A stretch of DNA of 64,000 bases from the NCBI GenBank assembly GCA_023898685.1, contig CP060234.1, positions 1,798,001 through 1,862,000 on the forward strand, in the 5' to 3' direction. Position numbers and translations under genes: made by a program. Below the pieces are notes generated by a model. The model saw nothing but the letters and a program-made list of their open reading frames with translations. It searched no databases and was not told the DNA's origin. This document shows positions 51,915 through 60,959 of this stretch, piece by piece (positions within the stretch are counted from its first letter, which is position 1; each line of letters begins with the position of its first letter). The stretch comes from Phycisphaeraceae bacterium (GTDB lineage: Bacteria > Planctomycetota > Phycisphaerae > Phycisphaerales > UBA1924).

Positions 51915-52092
51915 TCCAAGCTCCGTTTGTCGGGCTTTGTGGACGCCCCGCGGCGCCGCCCCTGTTCGTTTACACGTGGAACGCGCGGGTGAGGCGCACC
52001 CGAATCGGAGCGATCTGGCGGATCGGCGTTGGGACGGCGCACCCGTGCGTGTAAACTGACACCGGGGCTTCCATGTTCGTGGATTGGTCGTA

Positions 52093-52668
52093 ATGGCGCC
52101 AGGTCAGGACATCGACTACGCAGAACTTCTGCGCGCGGCGAGTGCCGGGTCTGATCCCGATGTCGCGGCGCTCCGCGATGCCGTGTATTCCCAACTTCGC
52201 GCGATCGCCGGGGCCTACTTCCGCGAGCAGCGGCCCGAGCACACGCTCCAGCCGACGGCGCTCGTCAACGAGGTCTTCGTCCGGATGATCGGGTCGAACG
52301 CGTCGGCCTTGGAGAGCCGGGCGCACTTCCTCGCCGTCGCCGCGAAGGCGATGCGGCACATCCTGATCGACCACGCCCGGCGCAAGCGGGCCGAGAAACG
52401 GGGGGGCGCCTTCGAGCGCGTCACACTCTCGGGCGTGCTGTCCTCCTCCGGCGAGAACGCGTACGACGCGATCGACGTCGACGAGGCGCTGGCGAAACTC
52501 GCGGAGATCAACGAGCGGCAGGCGCGCGTCGTCGAGCTGCGCTTCTTCGCGGGGCTCAAGGTCGCCGAGGTCGCCTCGCTTCTTGGCGTGAGCGATCGGA
52601 CCGTCGAGATGGACTGGCGGATGGCGAGGGCGTGGCTCCGGCGCGAGCTCGGGGAGATGCCGGGGTGA
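52093..52668 (+). CDS. ECF-type RNA polymerase sigma factor
   Basis: 191 residues from ATG 52093; TTG 52084 is an alternative. It has region 2 (HTLQPTALVNEVFVRMIGSN, RAHFLAVAAKAMRHILIDHA followed by basic RRKRAEKRGG) and region 4 (RQARVVELRFFAGLKVAEVA, SLLGVSDRTVEMDWRMARAW). The HILIDHARRKRAEKRGG block is the hallmark of the large planctomycete/acidobacterial group of ECF factors found beside Ser/Thr kinases. There is no anti-sigma gene nearby. Its TGA stop overlaps the GTG start of the kinase gene, implying coupled expression and a kinase-controlled sigma switch. Confidence 0.92.
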   Translation: MAPGQDIDYAELLRAASAGSDPDVAALRDAVYSQLRAIAGAYFREQRPEHTLQPTALVNEVFVRMIGSNASALESRAHFLAVAAKAMRHILIDHARRKRAEKRGGAFERVTLSGVLSSSGENAYDAIDVDEALAKLAEINERQARVVELRFFAGLKVAEVASLLGVSDRTVEMDWRMARAWLRRELGEMPG

Positions 52669-55600
52669 CCCGGAGCTTCAACTACACACGCGTTCGCGAA
52701 CTCTTCGAGGCGGCCTGCGATCTCCCTCGGGGCGAGCGGTCCGCGTTCCTCGCCCAGGCCTGCGGTGACGACGAGGCACTCCGCGACGAGGTCCGCTCGC
52801 TGCTCGAGTACGACACGGACGGCGACGACGCCCTATCCGACTTTGCGATCGACCGCGGCGAGGGGCTGGGATTCGTCGCGACGGAAGAGCCCGGCTCGCT
52901 TCCCGAGCGGTTCGGCTCGTATCGCATCATCAGGCTGATCGGCTCGGGAGGGATGGGCGAGGTCTACGAGGCCGAGCAGCGGTCTCCGCGTCGTCGGGTC
53001 GCCCTCAAGATTATGCACGCGGGGGTCGCTTCGGAGCAGATCAAACGCCGGTTCAGGATGGAGAGCGAGATCCAGGGGCTGCTGCGGCATCCGGGCATCG
53101 CGCAGGTGTACGAGACGGGTGTAGACATCGCCTTCGGCCGCCAGGTGCCCTACTTCGCCATGGAGCTCGTCGAGGGGCTGCCGCTCACGGTCTACGCCGA
53201 CCGGCACGGCCTGGACACCGACGCCCGTCTCCGCCTGATGATCGACATCTGCGACGCGGTCGAGTCGGCCCACGCGCAAGGGGTGATCCACCGCGACCTG
53301 AAACCGGAGAACATCCTCGTCGAGGAATCGACGAACGGCCCGCGCATCAAGGTGCTCGACTTCGGCGTCGCGAAGCTCACCGAGAGCGACGTGCAGTTCA
53401 CGACGGTGCGGACCGAGATCGGGCAGATCATCGGCACGCTCTCGTATATGAGCCCCGAGCAGGTCGCGGGGCGGACCGACGCGCTGGACGCGCGGACGGA
53501 CGTGCACGCGCTGGGTGCGATCCTCTATGAACTGCTCACGGGCAGCCGCCCGTTCGACCTCGCGGGCCGCCCCCTGCCCGAGGCGGCCCGGATCATCTGC
53601 GACGATGACCCCACGCTGATCAGCCGGATCGACCGCTCGCTGCGGGGCGATCTCGAGATCATCGTGGCGCGGGCGCTCGAGAAGGACCCAGCGCGCCGGT
53701 ACCAATCCAGCAGGGCCCTCGGCGATGATCTCCGTCGCGTGCTCGAGAACCAGCCGGTGGTGGCCCGCCCGCCTAGCGCGATGTACCAGCTCTCCAAATT
53801 CGCCAAGCGGAACAAGGGCCTCGTCGGCGGCATCGCGGCGACGGTCGTGGCCCTCTCGCTGGGCCTCGTCGTCGCGACGTGGTTCGCGTTCGACGCGGCC
53901 GCGGGGCGGCGTCTGGCTCGCTGGCAGTCATACCGGACCTCGATCGCCGCGGCGATGGGGGCGTTCGACCAGAATCAGCCGCTCTCGGCCCAGCGTCTGC
54001 TGGACGAAGCGCCCGCCGAGTATCGCGGGTGGGAACACGCGTACCTCACCAATCGTTTCCAATCTTGGGAGCGCACCTTCGGCGATGGAGATCTCCGGTT
54101 CGTCGCGGTCGATCGCGACGCCTGTCAGGTCATCGGCGTGCGACCCGATGGGACGATGACGGTTTGGGACGCCGGCGCGGGCGCCGTCGTCGCCAGGTCC
54201 GACGTCGGCGAGCCGATCGCGGATACGTCGACGGCCGTGCACGAGGGCTGGATGAGCGTGCTGACCGAGGCGGGCGCGGTCATTCGGTACGACGTGCTCC
54301 GCGGCCGCCGGGGCATCACCTACGCGGCCGCTCCGGGCGGGTGGGAAGCGGTCGATCAGTCGGTCGACGGCACGCGCGTCATCGCGATGACGAGGAGCGA
54401 GGTCTTTGTGTGGGAGGCCGACGATGGGGCGCTCGTCGTGCGGCAAACGCCCGATCCCGGGTTTCCGCAACGCGTTATCAGGGATGTCTCGATCGGCCCG
54501 CGCGGCCGATGGGTCGGCGTCGCGTGGTCCGGGGGCCAATCGCGCTGGTCGCAGGTGCTCGACCTCGACACGGGCGAGACCTACCCAACGACTTCCGGCG
54601 AAAGGCCCATCGGGACGGCCTTCTCACCGGACGGGCGGTACGCCGCGGTCCGGATGCAGGTTCGGAACGTCCATATCCACGACCTTGTTTCGCGCCGCCC
54701 CGTCGCGGTGCTCGAGGGGCACGCCGGTTCGGTCTCGGACGCCGTGTTCCTGGGCGATGGTCGGCTCGCGTCGGTATCGCAGGGCTTGGTCCGGGTGCGA
54801 CCGATCAATCCGGATGCGATCGGGACGTGCCTGCTGCTGCCAAACGCCGACGAAGGTCCGACCAAGCTGTTGACGCTCGGCGGGACGTCGCTCCTCACGT
54901 TCGAGTCCAGAACGGGCCGGGCGGTGCTCTGGGAACCTGATCGGCGTGACGCCGACGTGCTCAAGCACAATGGGTACGTGTACAACCTCGCTTGGTCGCC
55001 CGGCGGGCGGCTACTGGTGACGCAGGAGTTCAAGGCGGATGTCACGCGCGTGTGGGACGCCGACCACGCGACGATCGTCGCGGAAATCCCGGGCCCCACG
55101 GCGCTGCACGCCCCGCTTTGCTTCTCGTCAGACGGCGCGATACTGGTCCTTACGGACCGCGAAGCGGGTTCGCGCACGCAGCGACTGGGCGCGATAGAGA
55201 CATCGGGATGGTCGCGGCTCGGTCGAGATCTCGATGATGACAGCCTGGCAGAGCTTCTTGGAGGGACGGTCGGGCTCAGGCTCTCACCCGAGGCGGCATA
55301 TAGCCCCGACGGAAGGTCGCTGCTCCGCCGCGAGAAATCGGACGAAGGCCGGACGTGGGAACTGATACGGGATGGCAAGCGGATTACCGATGAGGCAGGC
55401 ATCGAGGGCGGCAACGAAGCGGCCTGGCACCCCAGCGGGCACTGGTTCGCGATCACCGCGGAATCGCCGCCGCGCATTGTCGTGTGCGATGGGCGGACCG
55501 GGACACCGCGCCGCGAGATCGAGCAATCCTCGACCGTGTACTCAGTCGACATCAGCCCCGACGGGAGCCGCCTCGCCGCGGGTTGCGAGGACGGTGTTGT

Positions 55601-55799
55601 GCGCCTCTACGACACGCGCCTTTTCCAACTCGTGGCCGAACTCAACGGACACGCCTCGTATGTTCACGTCGTCCGATTCAGCCCCGACGGGACGAGGCTC
55701 GCCTCGGGCTCGGGTGATGGCACTGTGCGGCTCTGGGACACCGTGCCGCGGGCGGTCAGGCGGGCGAATCCGAGTCCGGATTCCGGCCAATCCCATTGA
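52665..55799 (+). CDS. Transmembrane Ser/Thr protein kinase with WD40-repeat C-terminal domain
   Basis: 1044 residues from GTG 52665, overlapping the sigma-factor stop (GTGA). Residues 1-80 form a short helical region often seen in this family (RVRELFEAACDLPRGERSAF). Kinase domain about 83-365: glycine loop IGSGGMGEVYEAEQ, VALKIM Lys, catalytic loop VIHRDLKPENILVEE (about 207), DFGVAKL and GTLSYMSPEQVAGRTD. One membrane span is at about 388-408 (GLVGGIAATVVALSLGLVVA). The rest is exported and contains WD40-like blades, clearest at the end (VYSVDISPDGSRLAAGCEDG, VHVVRFSPDGTRLASGSGDG, VRLWDT). The kinase probably senses an external cue and acts on the partner sigma factor. Confidence 0.93.
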   Translation: MTRSFNYTRVRELFEAACDLPRGERSAFLAQACGDDEALRDEVRSLLEYDTDGDDALSDFAIDRGEGLGFVATEEPGSLPERFGSYRIIRLIGSGGMGEVYEAEQRSPRRRVALKIMHAGVASEQIKRRFRMESEIQGLLRHPGIAQVYETGVDIAFGRQVPYFAMELVEGLPLTVYADRHGLDTDARLRLMIDICDAVESAHAQGVIHRDLKPENILVEESTNGPRIKVLDFGVAKLTESDVQFTTVRTEIGQIIGTLSYMSPEQVAGRTDALDARTDVHALGAILYELLTGSRPFDLAGRPLPEAARIICDDDPTLISRIDRSLRGDLEIIVARALEKDPARRYQSSRALGDDLRRVLENQPVVARPPSAMYQLSKFAKRNKGLVGGIAATVVALSLGLVVATWFAFDAAAGRRLARWQSYRTSIAAAMGAFDQNQPLSAQRLLDEAPAEYRGWEHAYLTNRFQSWERTFGDGDLRFVAVDRDACQVIGVRPDGTMTVWDAGAGAVVARSDVGEPIADTSTAVHEGWMSVLTEAGAVIRYDVLRGRRGITYAAAPGGWEAVDQSVDGTRVIAMTRSEVFVWEADDGALVVRQTPDPGFPQRVIRDVSIGPRGRWVGVAWSGGQSRWSQVLDLDTGETYPTTSGERPIGTAFSPDGRYAAVRMQVRNVHIHDLVSRRPVAVLEGHAGSVSDAVFLGDGRLASVSQGLVRVRPINPDAIGTCLLLPNADEGPTKLLTLGGTSLLTFESRTGRAVLWEPDRRDADVLKHNGYVYNLAWSPGGRLLVTQEFKADVTRVWDADHATIVAEIPGPTALHAPLCFSSDGAILVLTDREAGSRTQRLGAIETSGWSRLGRDLDDDSLAELLGGTVGLRLSPEAAYSPDGRSLLRREKSDEGRTWELIRDGKRITDEAGIEGGNEAAWHPSGHWFAITAESPPRIVVCDGRTGTPRREIEQSSTVYSVDISPDGSRLAAGCEDGVVRLYDTRLFQLVAELNGHASYVHVVRFSPDGTRLASGSGDGTVRLWDTVPRAVRRANPSPDSGQSH

Positions 55800-55862
55800 A
55801 CAACTGTCGGCGGGTATCTTCGGAGGTCGAAGATCCGACAGACGGGTCTCACGGGCGGAAAG

Positions 55863-55953
55863 CGGAGCCGGAGGGATTCGAACCCTCGGTAGCGGATTTA
55901 ACCACTACAGCGGATTAGCAATCCGCCCCCTTCAGCCTCTCGGGCACAGCTCC
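55863..55953 (-). tRNA. tRNA-Ser (anticodon GCU)
   Basis: 91 nt on the minus strand. Acceptor GGAGCTG pairs with CGGCTCC (one G-U), discriminator G. Anticodon loop TTGCTAA in a GCGGA/TCCGC stem gives GCU, reading AGC/AGU. A long variable arm (GTAGTGGTTAAATCCGCTAC) and T loop TTCGAAT confirm class-II tRNA-Ser. The 3' CCA is not encoded. Confidence 0.97.
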
Positions 55954-56041
55954 GTCCGCCCCGGTTTCTCCGGGGCGTGAGCCGGAAGGGTAGCAAACCT
56001 CCGGCCCGCGTTCCAACGCCGGGGTGGGGCGAGGAGACGGA

Positions 56042-58387
56042 TCAGGGCGAGCCCAGCCCGGCCAGGGCCGCCTGCCCCAACGCCACGCCGCCATCGTTCA
56101 CCGGCACGGCCCGGTTCGTCAGCACGCGGCTTCCCGCCGCCTCGAGCCTGTCGGCGACCACGGCGAGCAAAAGCTCGTTCTGCCATACTCCGCCCGAGAG
56201 CACGACCGTCAGGCAGCCGTAGCCCGCCGCGAAATCGCCTGCCTTGTCACCGATCGAGCGTGCAAAGGCCATGTGGAACCACGCGGCCAAGTCCTCGATT
56301 GGAGCCCCGTCGAGGCGCCGGCGGACCAGGCCCCGGATCAGGGAGGCGGGATCGAGCGTCGTCTCGGTCGCTGTGATCGATTCTGTCCCACGCTTCGCCG
56401 CCTGCTCCAGCCAGATCGCGGCCTGCCCCTCGTGGGTGATCTCGCGATCGAACCCGCACACCGCGGCCGCGGCGTCGAAGAGTCGGCCGGTCGAGGTGGT
56501 CTCGAAGCACCGCACGCCGGCCCGCACCAGCTTCGCCGCGTCGGCGTACCGGCGGGGCAGCGAGAACGGGGGGGCCAGGAACGTGCGCACGTCGTTGTCC
56601 GTGTGCTGATAGGCCGCGAGCGCCTGGGGTGGGAAGCGCGCCGCCGCGTCGCCGCCCGGCATCATCACGGGCGCCAGAGATCCGACCCGCTCGAACCCCG
56701 CCCGGACCGAACCCACAAAGAACTCGCCGCCCCAGATCGTGCCGTCGTCGCCGAAGCCCGTGCCGTCGAGCGCGACACCGACGACCCGCTCGTCGGGCAG
56801 GGCGTGTTCCGCGAGTACCGAGGCAATGTGCGCCCGGTGATGCTGCACGGCCGTGTGCTCGGCCGCCTCGAGCCCGAGCGCGAGCCGGGTCGACACGTAC
56901 TGCGGATGCGCATCGTGCACGACGACCAGCTCGCGCCGATCGACCGCGTACATGCGCAGCAGATCGTCGATCGTCTCTTGGAACGCCCGGTCGGTCGCGG
57001 CGTTCCCAAGATCGCCGATGTACTGGCTCACGAACACCTCGCCCCCGACCGCGAGGGCGATGCTGTTCTTCAGGTCGGCCCCCACGGCAAGGACGGGCCG
57101 ATCGGACTCGATCGCCGCGACCGGCGTCGGGGCGTAGCCCCGCGACCGGCGGATCATGAATGGAGATCCACGCCGCACCGCGACGACCGAGTCATCCACA
57201 CGCCTCGCGATGGGCCGCTCGCCCACCAGGAACGCGTCGGCGATCCCCGCCAGCCGCTCGAACGCGTCGTCGTCCTCGTACGCGATCGGTTCGCTCGACC
57301 GGTTGGCGCTGGTCAGCACAAGCGGGCTCGGCGCCCCTGCGTCGAACAGCAGCAGGTGCAGCGGCGCGTACGGCAGCATCACGCCCAGCGCATCGTTGCC
57401 CGGCGCGACGCCCGGCAGCTTCACCCGCGACGGCGCCAGCACGATCGGGCGGGTGACCGAGGTGAGCAGCCGATCGTGCACTTCGGTCAGCTCGACGAGT
57501 TCGCGGGCCTCCTCGATCGTGCGCGCCATCACGGCGAACGGTTTCTCCTTGCGGAACTTCCGCTCGCGCAACGCCGCGACGGCGTGCTCATTCCGAGCGT
57601 CGCACGCGAGGTGGTACCCGCCGATCCCCTTGACCGCGAGGATTCTGCCGTCGGCCAGCATCGCCGTGGCCTCGCTGATCGGTCCGCCAGCGTCGCTTGC
57701 GTCCGCTCCGGTGTGCCACGGCCGTCCCGGCCGTGCGGGAGTGCAAGACGTTCCGGCACGGCCGACACGGCCGTGGCACACACCCGAAGCAACCTCGCCG
57801 GCGTCGATCAGCCGATACCCGGGCCCGCACTCCGGGCATGCCACGGGCTGGGCGTGGAACCGCCGATCGAGCGGATCGCCGTACTCGCGCGCACACCGAT
57901 CGCACAACGACCAGTCGCGCATCGTCGTCGCCGGCCGGTCGTACGGCAGGTTCCGGATGATCGAATACCGGGGACCGCAGTTGGTGCAATTGATGTAGGG
58001 GTAGCCGAATCGCGGGTCGTCCCGGTGGCGCAGCTCGCGCGCACAGTCGTCGCAGATGCACAGGTCTGGGCTGATCCGCGTCGTCGGTGTCCCGGCGTCG
58101 ACCGAATGCCGAATCTCAAAGCCGTCAAAGCCCACCGGCTCGGCCGGCTCAGCTCGGCAGGACGCGATCGCCGCCGCGGCCGGCGCTTCACGCTCGATCG
58201 CGCCCACGAATCGGTCCAGCACGTCGACCGGTCCCTCGGCATGAATCCGCACACCGTCCGTGCCGTTGAGCACCCATCCCTTTACGCCGTGCTCGTGTGC
58301 GAGTCGATAGACGAACGGCCGGAACCCGACGCCCTGCACGACACCCCGGACCGAGACCAGCACCGCGCTCGTACCGGGCCCCGCCAT
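56042..58387 (-). CDS. hypF: Carbamoyltransferase HypF ([NiFe]-hydrogenase maturation)
   Basis: 781 residues. HypF makes the carbamoyl group, from carbamoyl phosphate, that becomes the CN ligands of the hydrogenase Fe. Domains in order: acylphosphatase (SVRGVVQGVGFRPFVYRLAH, residues 8-95); two Zn fingers (CICDDCARELRHRDDP, YINCTNCGPRYSII, CDRCAREYG, ACPECGPGY, about 110-190); YrdC-like (ILAVKGIGGYHLACDARNEH, about 240-420); Kae1-like (VGVALDGTGFGDDGTIWGGE, QHHRAHIASVLAEH and the C-terminal GGVWQNELLLAVVADRLEAA). Residues about 202-226 are encoded by a palindromic repeat inserted in frame between the Zn fingers and the YrdC domain. Last gene of hypCDEF; one nt from hypE. Confidence 0.96.
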   Translation of the reverse strand: MAGPGTSAVLVSVRGVVQGVGFRPFVYRLAHEHGVKGWVLNGTDGVRIHAEGPVDVLDRFVGAIEREAPAAAAIASCRAEPAEPVGFDGFEIRHSVDAGTPTTRISPDLCICDDCARELRHRDDPRFGYPYINCTNCGPRYSIIRNLPYDRPATTMRDWSLCDRCAREYGDPLDRRFHAQPVACPECGPGYRLIDAGEVASGVCHGRVGRAGTSCTPARPGRPWHTGADASDAGGPISEATAMLADGRILAVKGIGGYHLACDARNEHAVAALRERKFRKEKPFAVMARTIEEARELVELTEVHDRLLTSVTRPIVLAPSRVKLPGVAPGNDALGVMLPYAPLHLLLFDAGAPSPLVLTSANRSSEPIAYEDDDAFERLAGIADAFLVGERPIARRVDDSVVAVRRGSPFMIRRSRGYAPTPVAAIESDRPVLAVGADLKNSIALAVGGEVFVSQYIGDLGNAATDRAFQETIDDLLRMYAVDRRELVVVHDAHPQYVSTRLALGLEAAEHTAVQHHRAHIASVLAEHALPDERVVGVALDGTGFGDDGTIWGGEFFVGSVRAGFERVGSLAPVMMPGGDAAARFPPQALAAYQHTDNDVRTFLAPPFSLPRRYADAAKLVRAGVRCFETTSTGRLFDAAAAVCGFDREITHEGQAAIWLEQAAKRGTESITATETTLDPASLIRGLVRRRLDGAPIEDLAAWFHMAFARSIGDKAGDFAAGYGCLTVVLSGGVWQNELLLAVVADRLEAAGSRVLTNRAVPVNDGGVALGQAALAGLGSP
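57711..57781. repeat. Palindrome inserted in frame within hypF
   Basis: GTGTGCCACGGCCGTCCCGG (57711 on, arm to 57736) pairs with the arm 57756-57781 (ends CCGTGGCACAC) with one or two mismatches around a 19-nt loop. It encodes about 23 residues (CHGRVGRAGTSC...GRPWHT) absent from normal HypF. A half-copy is at 20440-20464. Confidence 0.85.
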
Positions 58388-58388
58388 C

Positions 58389-59411
58389 TCAGCAGATCCG
58401 GGGCAGCGGGTCGCCGATCAGAACGTCGATCACGCGGGCGCTGCCGTAGCCCGATCGGCCCAGCACGGTCCGGGCGGGGGCCTCGGTGATCTCGCCGATG
58501 AGGCGGGCCTGCTCGCCGCCCGGAACGGACCGCACCGACTCGAGCGCATGATCCGCATCTTCGCCCGAAACCACCGCGACGAACTGCCCCTCGTTCGCGA
58601 CGTGCAGCGGGTCGAGTCCCAGCAGTTCGCACGCCCCGCGAACTTCGTCGCGCACCGGAATCTCGGGTTCGTCGATCGCGACGCCGACACCGGCCGCGTC
58701 GGCCAGTTCGTTGAGCACCGTGGCGACGCCCCCCCGTGTCGCGTCACGCATCCACTTCACGCCCGGGCCCAGTGCGTCGAGCAGGGCCCGCGTCATCGCC
58801 AGCACGCTCCGGCTGTCGCTCGCGAGATCGGTCTCGAGATCGATCTCGGACCGCGCGACCAGGATCGTGATCCCGTGGTCGCCGATCGGGCCCGAGACGA
58901 GGACGCGATCGCCGGGCCGGACGCGCGCGGGATCGAGGTCCGCACGCTCGTGCACACGCCCCAGGCCCGTGGTGCAGATGTACATCCCGTCGGCCTTGCC
59001 GTGCTCGACCACCTTGGTGTCACCCGCGACGACCGGCACGCCGATCGCCCGCGCCACCCCCGCCATCGCCTCGATCTGGGCGCGCAGCACTGATGACGCG
59101 AGCCCGGCCTCGAGCACGAACCCCGCCGTGATCGCGACCGGCTCCGCCCCCGAGACCGCGAGGTCGTTGACCGTGCCGTGGATCGCGAGCGAGCCGATGC
59201 ACCCCCCGGGGAAGCTCAGCGGGTTGACCACGAAACAGTCGGTGGTCATCGCGAGGCGGGAGCGGTCGACCTCCAAACTGGCCGCGTCGCCCATCGCGTC
59301 GAGTGCGGGATTGGACAGCAGCGGCGCGAAGAGCCCCTCGATGAGCCGGCGGGTCGCCCGGCCCCCAGAGCCGTGCGCGAGCTGGATGGTCTCATCGCGG
59401 AAGTCGGTCAT
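58389..59411 (-). CDS. hypE: Hydrogenase maturation factor HypE
   Basis: 340 residues from ATG 59411. HypE dehydrates the carbamoyl group on its C-terminal Cys to a thiocyanate, the CN donor. The N terminus IQLAHGSGGRATRRLI and the AIRS-type core (DCFVVNPLSFPGGCIGSLAI, GTVNDLAVSGAEPVAITAGF, VVAGDTKVVEHGKADGMYI) are standard. The product ends GDPLPRIC, the diagnostic PRIC tail with the catalytic Cys last. The frame is open a further 22 codons upstream but that part is repeat sequence (59431-59532) and was excluded. Confidence 0.97.
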   Translation of the reverse strand: MTDFRDETIQLAHGSGGRATRRLIEGLFAPLLSNPALDAMGDAASLEVDRSRLAMTTDCFVVNPLSFPGGCIGSLAIHGTVNDLAVSGAEPVAITAGFVLEAGLASSVLRAQIEAMAGVARAIGVPVVAGDTKVVEHGKADGMYICTTGLGRVHERADLDPARVRPGDRVLVSGPIGDHGITILVARSEIDLETDLASDSRSVLAMTRALLDALGPGVKWMRDATRGGVATVLNELADAAGVGVAIDEPEIPVRDEVRGACELLGLDPLHVANEGQFVAVVSGEDADHALESVRSVPGGEQARLIGEITEAPARTVLGRSGYGSARVIDVLIGDPLPRIC

Positions 59412-59430
59412 CGCGGGCGCTCCGGGCGGG

Positions 59431-59532
59431 GGGTGCCACGACTCGCCGTCTTCGGCGCAGTCGGGCCATCGCACCACGTGCGATGTTCACTCCGCGGCAC
59501 TGCTGCGCCGAAGGCGGCGAGCAGTGGCACCC
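59431..59532. repeat. Double-hairpin repeat, copy 2, in the hypD-hypE gap
   Basis: 102 nt with ends GGGTGCCAC / GTGGCACCC. The left half CGACTCGCCGTCTTCGGCGC continuing AGTCG, and the right half CACTGCTGCGCCGAAGGCGG continuing CGAGCAGTG, each fold separately. The outer stems differ (CGACT/AGTCG against CTGCT/AGCAG) with paired changes. It fills most of the 142-nt gap between hypD and hypE. Confidence 0.85.
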
Positions 59533-59553
59533 TCCTTTGCATACAGAAGTCGG

Positions 59554-60663
59554 TCATGCGCTGATCGTCACGTGGGCGTACTTGAACTGGGCGGCGCACG
59601 CCCCCTCGCTCGAGACCATGAGCGCCCCGACGGGCGTCTCGGGCGTGCACTCCGTTCCGAACAACTCGCATTCGCTCGGCTTGAGCGCCCCCTTGAGCAC
59701 ATCGCCGCAGCGTGCCCGCGGATCGCTGGGCAGCGTCGTGACCCCGGGCGCTTCACACACCGCCTCGGCGTCGAACGCGGCGAACTCCTCACGGATGCGA
59801 TACCCAGAACCCGGGATGAACCCCAGCCCACGCCACTCGAACGACTCCCGCGGCTCGAACACGGTCTCCATCGCCCGCCTCGCCGCGGGGTTGCCGTCCC
59901 AGGGCAGGGCGCGGGCGTACTGGTTCTCGACCTCGCACCGCCCGTCTCTGAATTGCCGCAGGATCATCGCGATCGACTGCATCAGGTCCGTCGGCTCGAA
60001 CCCCGAGACCACCACGGGCTTGCCGTACGCCTCCGCGATGAACCGGTAGGGCTCGCATCCGATGACGGTCGAGACGTGACCCGGCCCGATGAACGCGTCG
60101 AGCGTCATGTCGGGCATGTCGAGGATCGCCCGGATCGGGGGCGGCACCATGATGTGGTTGCAGTGCACGAGGAAGTTCGATACGCCCCGCTCGCGCGCGC
60201 GCAGGATGGTCAACGCGGTCGAGGGCGTGGTCGTCTCGAAGCCGATCGCGAAGAACATCACCCGCCGATCGGGGTTGTCCTGGGCGAGCTTGAGCGCGTC
60301 GAGGGGGGAGTAGACCATGCGCACCTCGGCGCCCCTCGCCTTCGCCTCGAGAGGGCTGCCGTGCGAGCCCGGGACGCGCATCATGTCGCCGAAGGCGGTG
60401 AAGATCAGGTCGTTCCCCCTCGCGATCTCGAGCCCCTCGTCGACGCGGGCCGAGGGCAGAACGCAGACGGGGCAGCCCGGCCCGTGAACCAGGTCGATGT
60501 TCTTCGGGAGGAGCTGGTGGAGCCCGAACCGGAAGATCGCGTGCGTGTGCCCGCCGCAGATCTCCATGATGCGGTAGCGGCGGTCAGGATCGGCGAGCCG
60601 GCGGATCTCCTCGGCCGTCCGCTTGATCAGTTCGGCGTTGCGGAACTCGTCGACATATTTCAT
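59554..60663 (-). CDS. hypD: Hydrogenase maturation factor HypD
   Basis: 369 residues. HypD is the Fe-S scaffold, with HypC, on which Fe(CN)2CO is built. All signatures are present: MEICGGHTHAIFRFGL, LVHGPGCPVCVLPSARVDEG (CPVC thiols), FFAIGFETTTPSTA, GPGHVSTVIGCEPY, and the C-terminal [4Fe-4S] ligands in RARCGDVLKGALKPSECELF, TECTPETPVGALMVSSEGAC. Its start overlaps the end of hypC by 4 nt, so the two are translationally coupled. Confidence 0.97.
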   Translation of the reverse strand: MKYVDEFRNAELIKRTAEEIRRLADPDRRYRIMEICGGHTHAIFRFGLHQLLPKNIDLVHGPGCPVCVLPSARVDEGLEIARGNDLIFTAFGDMMRVPGSHGSPLEAKARGAEVRMVYSPLDALKLAQDNPDRRVMFFAIGFETTTPSTALTILRARERGVSNFLVHCNHIMVPPPIRAILDMPDMTLDAFIGPGHVSTVIGCEPYRFIAEAYGKPVVVSGFEPTDLMQSIAMILRQFRDGRCEVENQYARALPWDGNPAARRAMETVFEPRESFEWRGLGFIPGSGYRIREEFAAFDAEAVCEAPGVTTLPSDPRARCGDVLKGALKPSECELFGTECTPETPVGALMVSSEGACAAQFKYAHVTISA

Positions 60664-60959
60664 GACGCGGGCCCGCCCGACTCGTCCTCGGCGTGCCCAA
60701 AGGCATAGCCACGCGCTTCCGCCTGGGCGTCCGCGTCGTCACCCATCGCCTCGAGCACACGGAGCTGCTCGCGGGCGTCCTCGTCGCTGATCTTGCTCAT
60801 CGCGAAGCCCACGTGGATGAGCACCCAGTCGCCCTCCGTCGCCGGCTCGTCGACGAGCATCTGCATGCTGATCTTGCGGCGGACGCCCATGACGTCGACG
60901 ACCGCCATCTCGTCGTCGGGGAGCAGCTCACGGATCTGTCCGGGGATGGCCAGGCACAT
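60660..60959 (-). CDS. hypC: Hydrogenase assembly chaperone HypC
   Basis: 99 residues from ATG 60959; an upstream in-frame start at 61046 was rejected because Met-Cys must be the N terminus. MCLAIPGQIREL supplies the essential Cys2, which binds Fe and the hydrogenase large subunit. The remainder fits the OB-fold (MAVVDVMGVRRKISMQML, GDWVLIHVGFAMSKISDEDA). The C terminus is about 20 residues longer and acidic (QAEARGYAFGHAEDESGG). Leads the minus-strand hypCDEF operon; divergent from hypA with 133 nt between the starts. Confidence 0.95.
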   Translation of the reverse strand: MCLAIPGQIRELLPDDEMAVVDVMGVRRKISMQMLVDEPATEGDWVLIHVGFAMSKISDEDAREQLRVLEAMGDDADAQAEARGYAFGHAEDESGGPAS

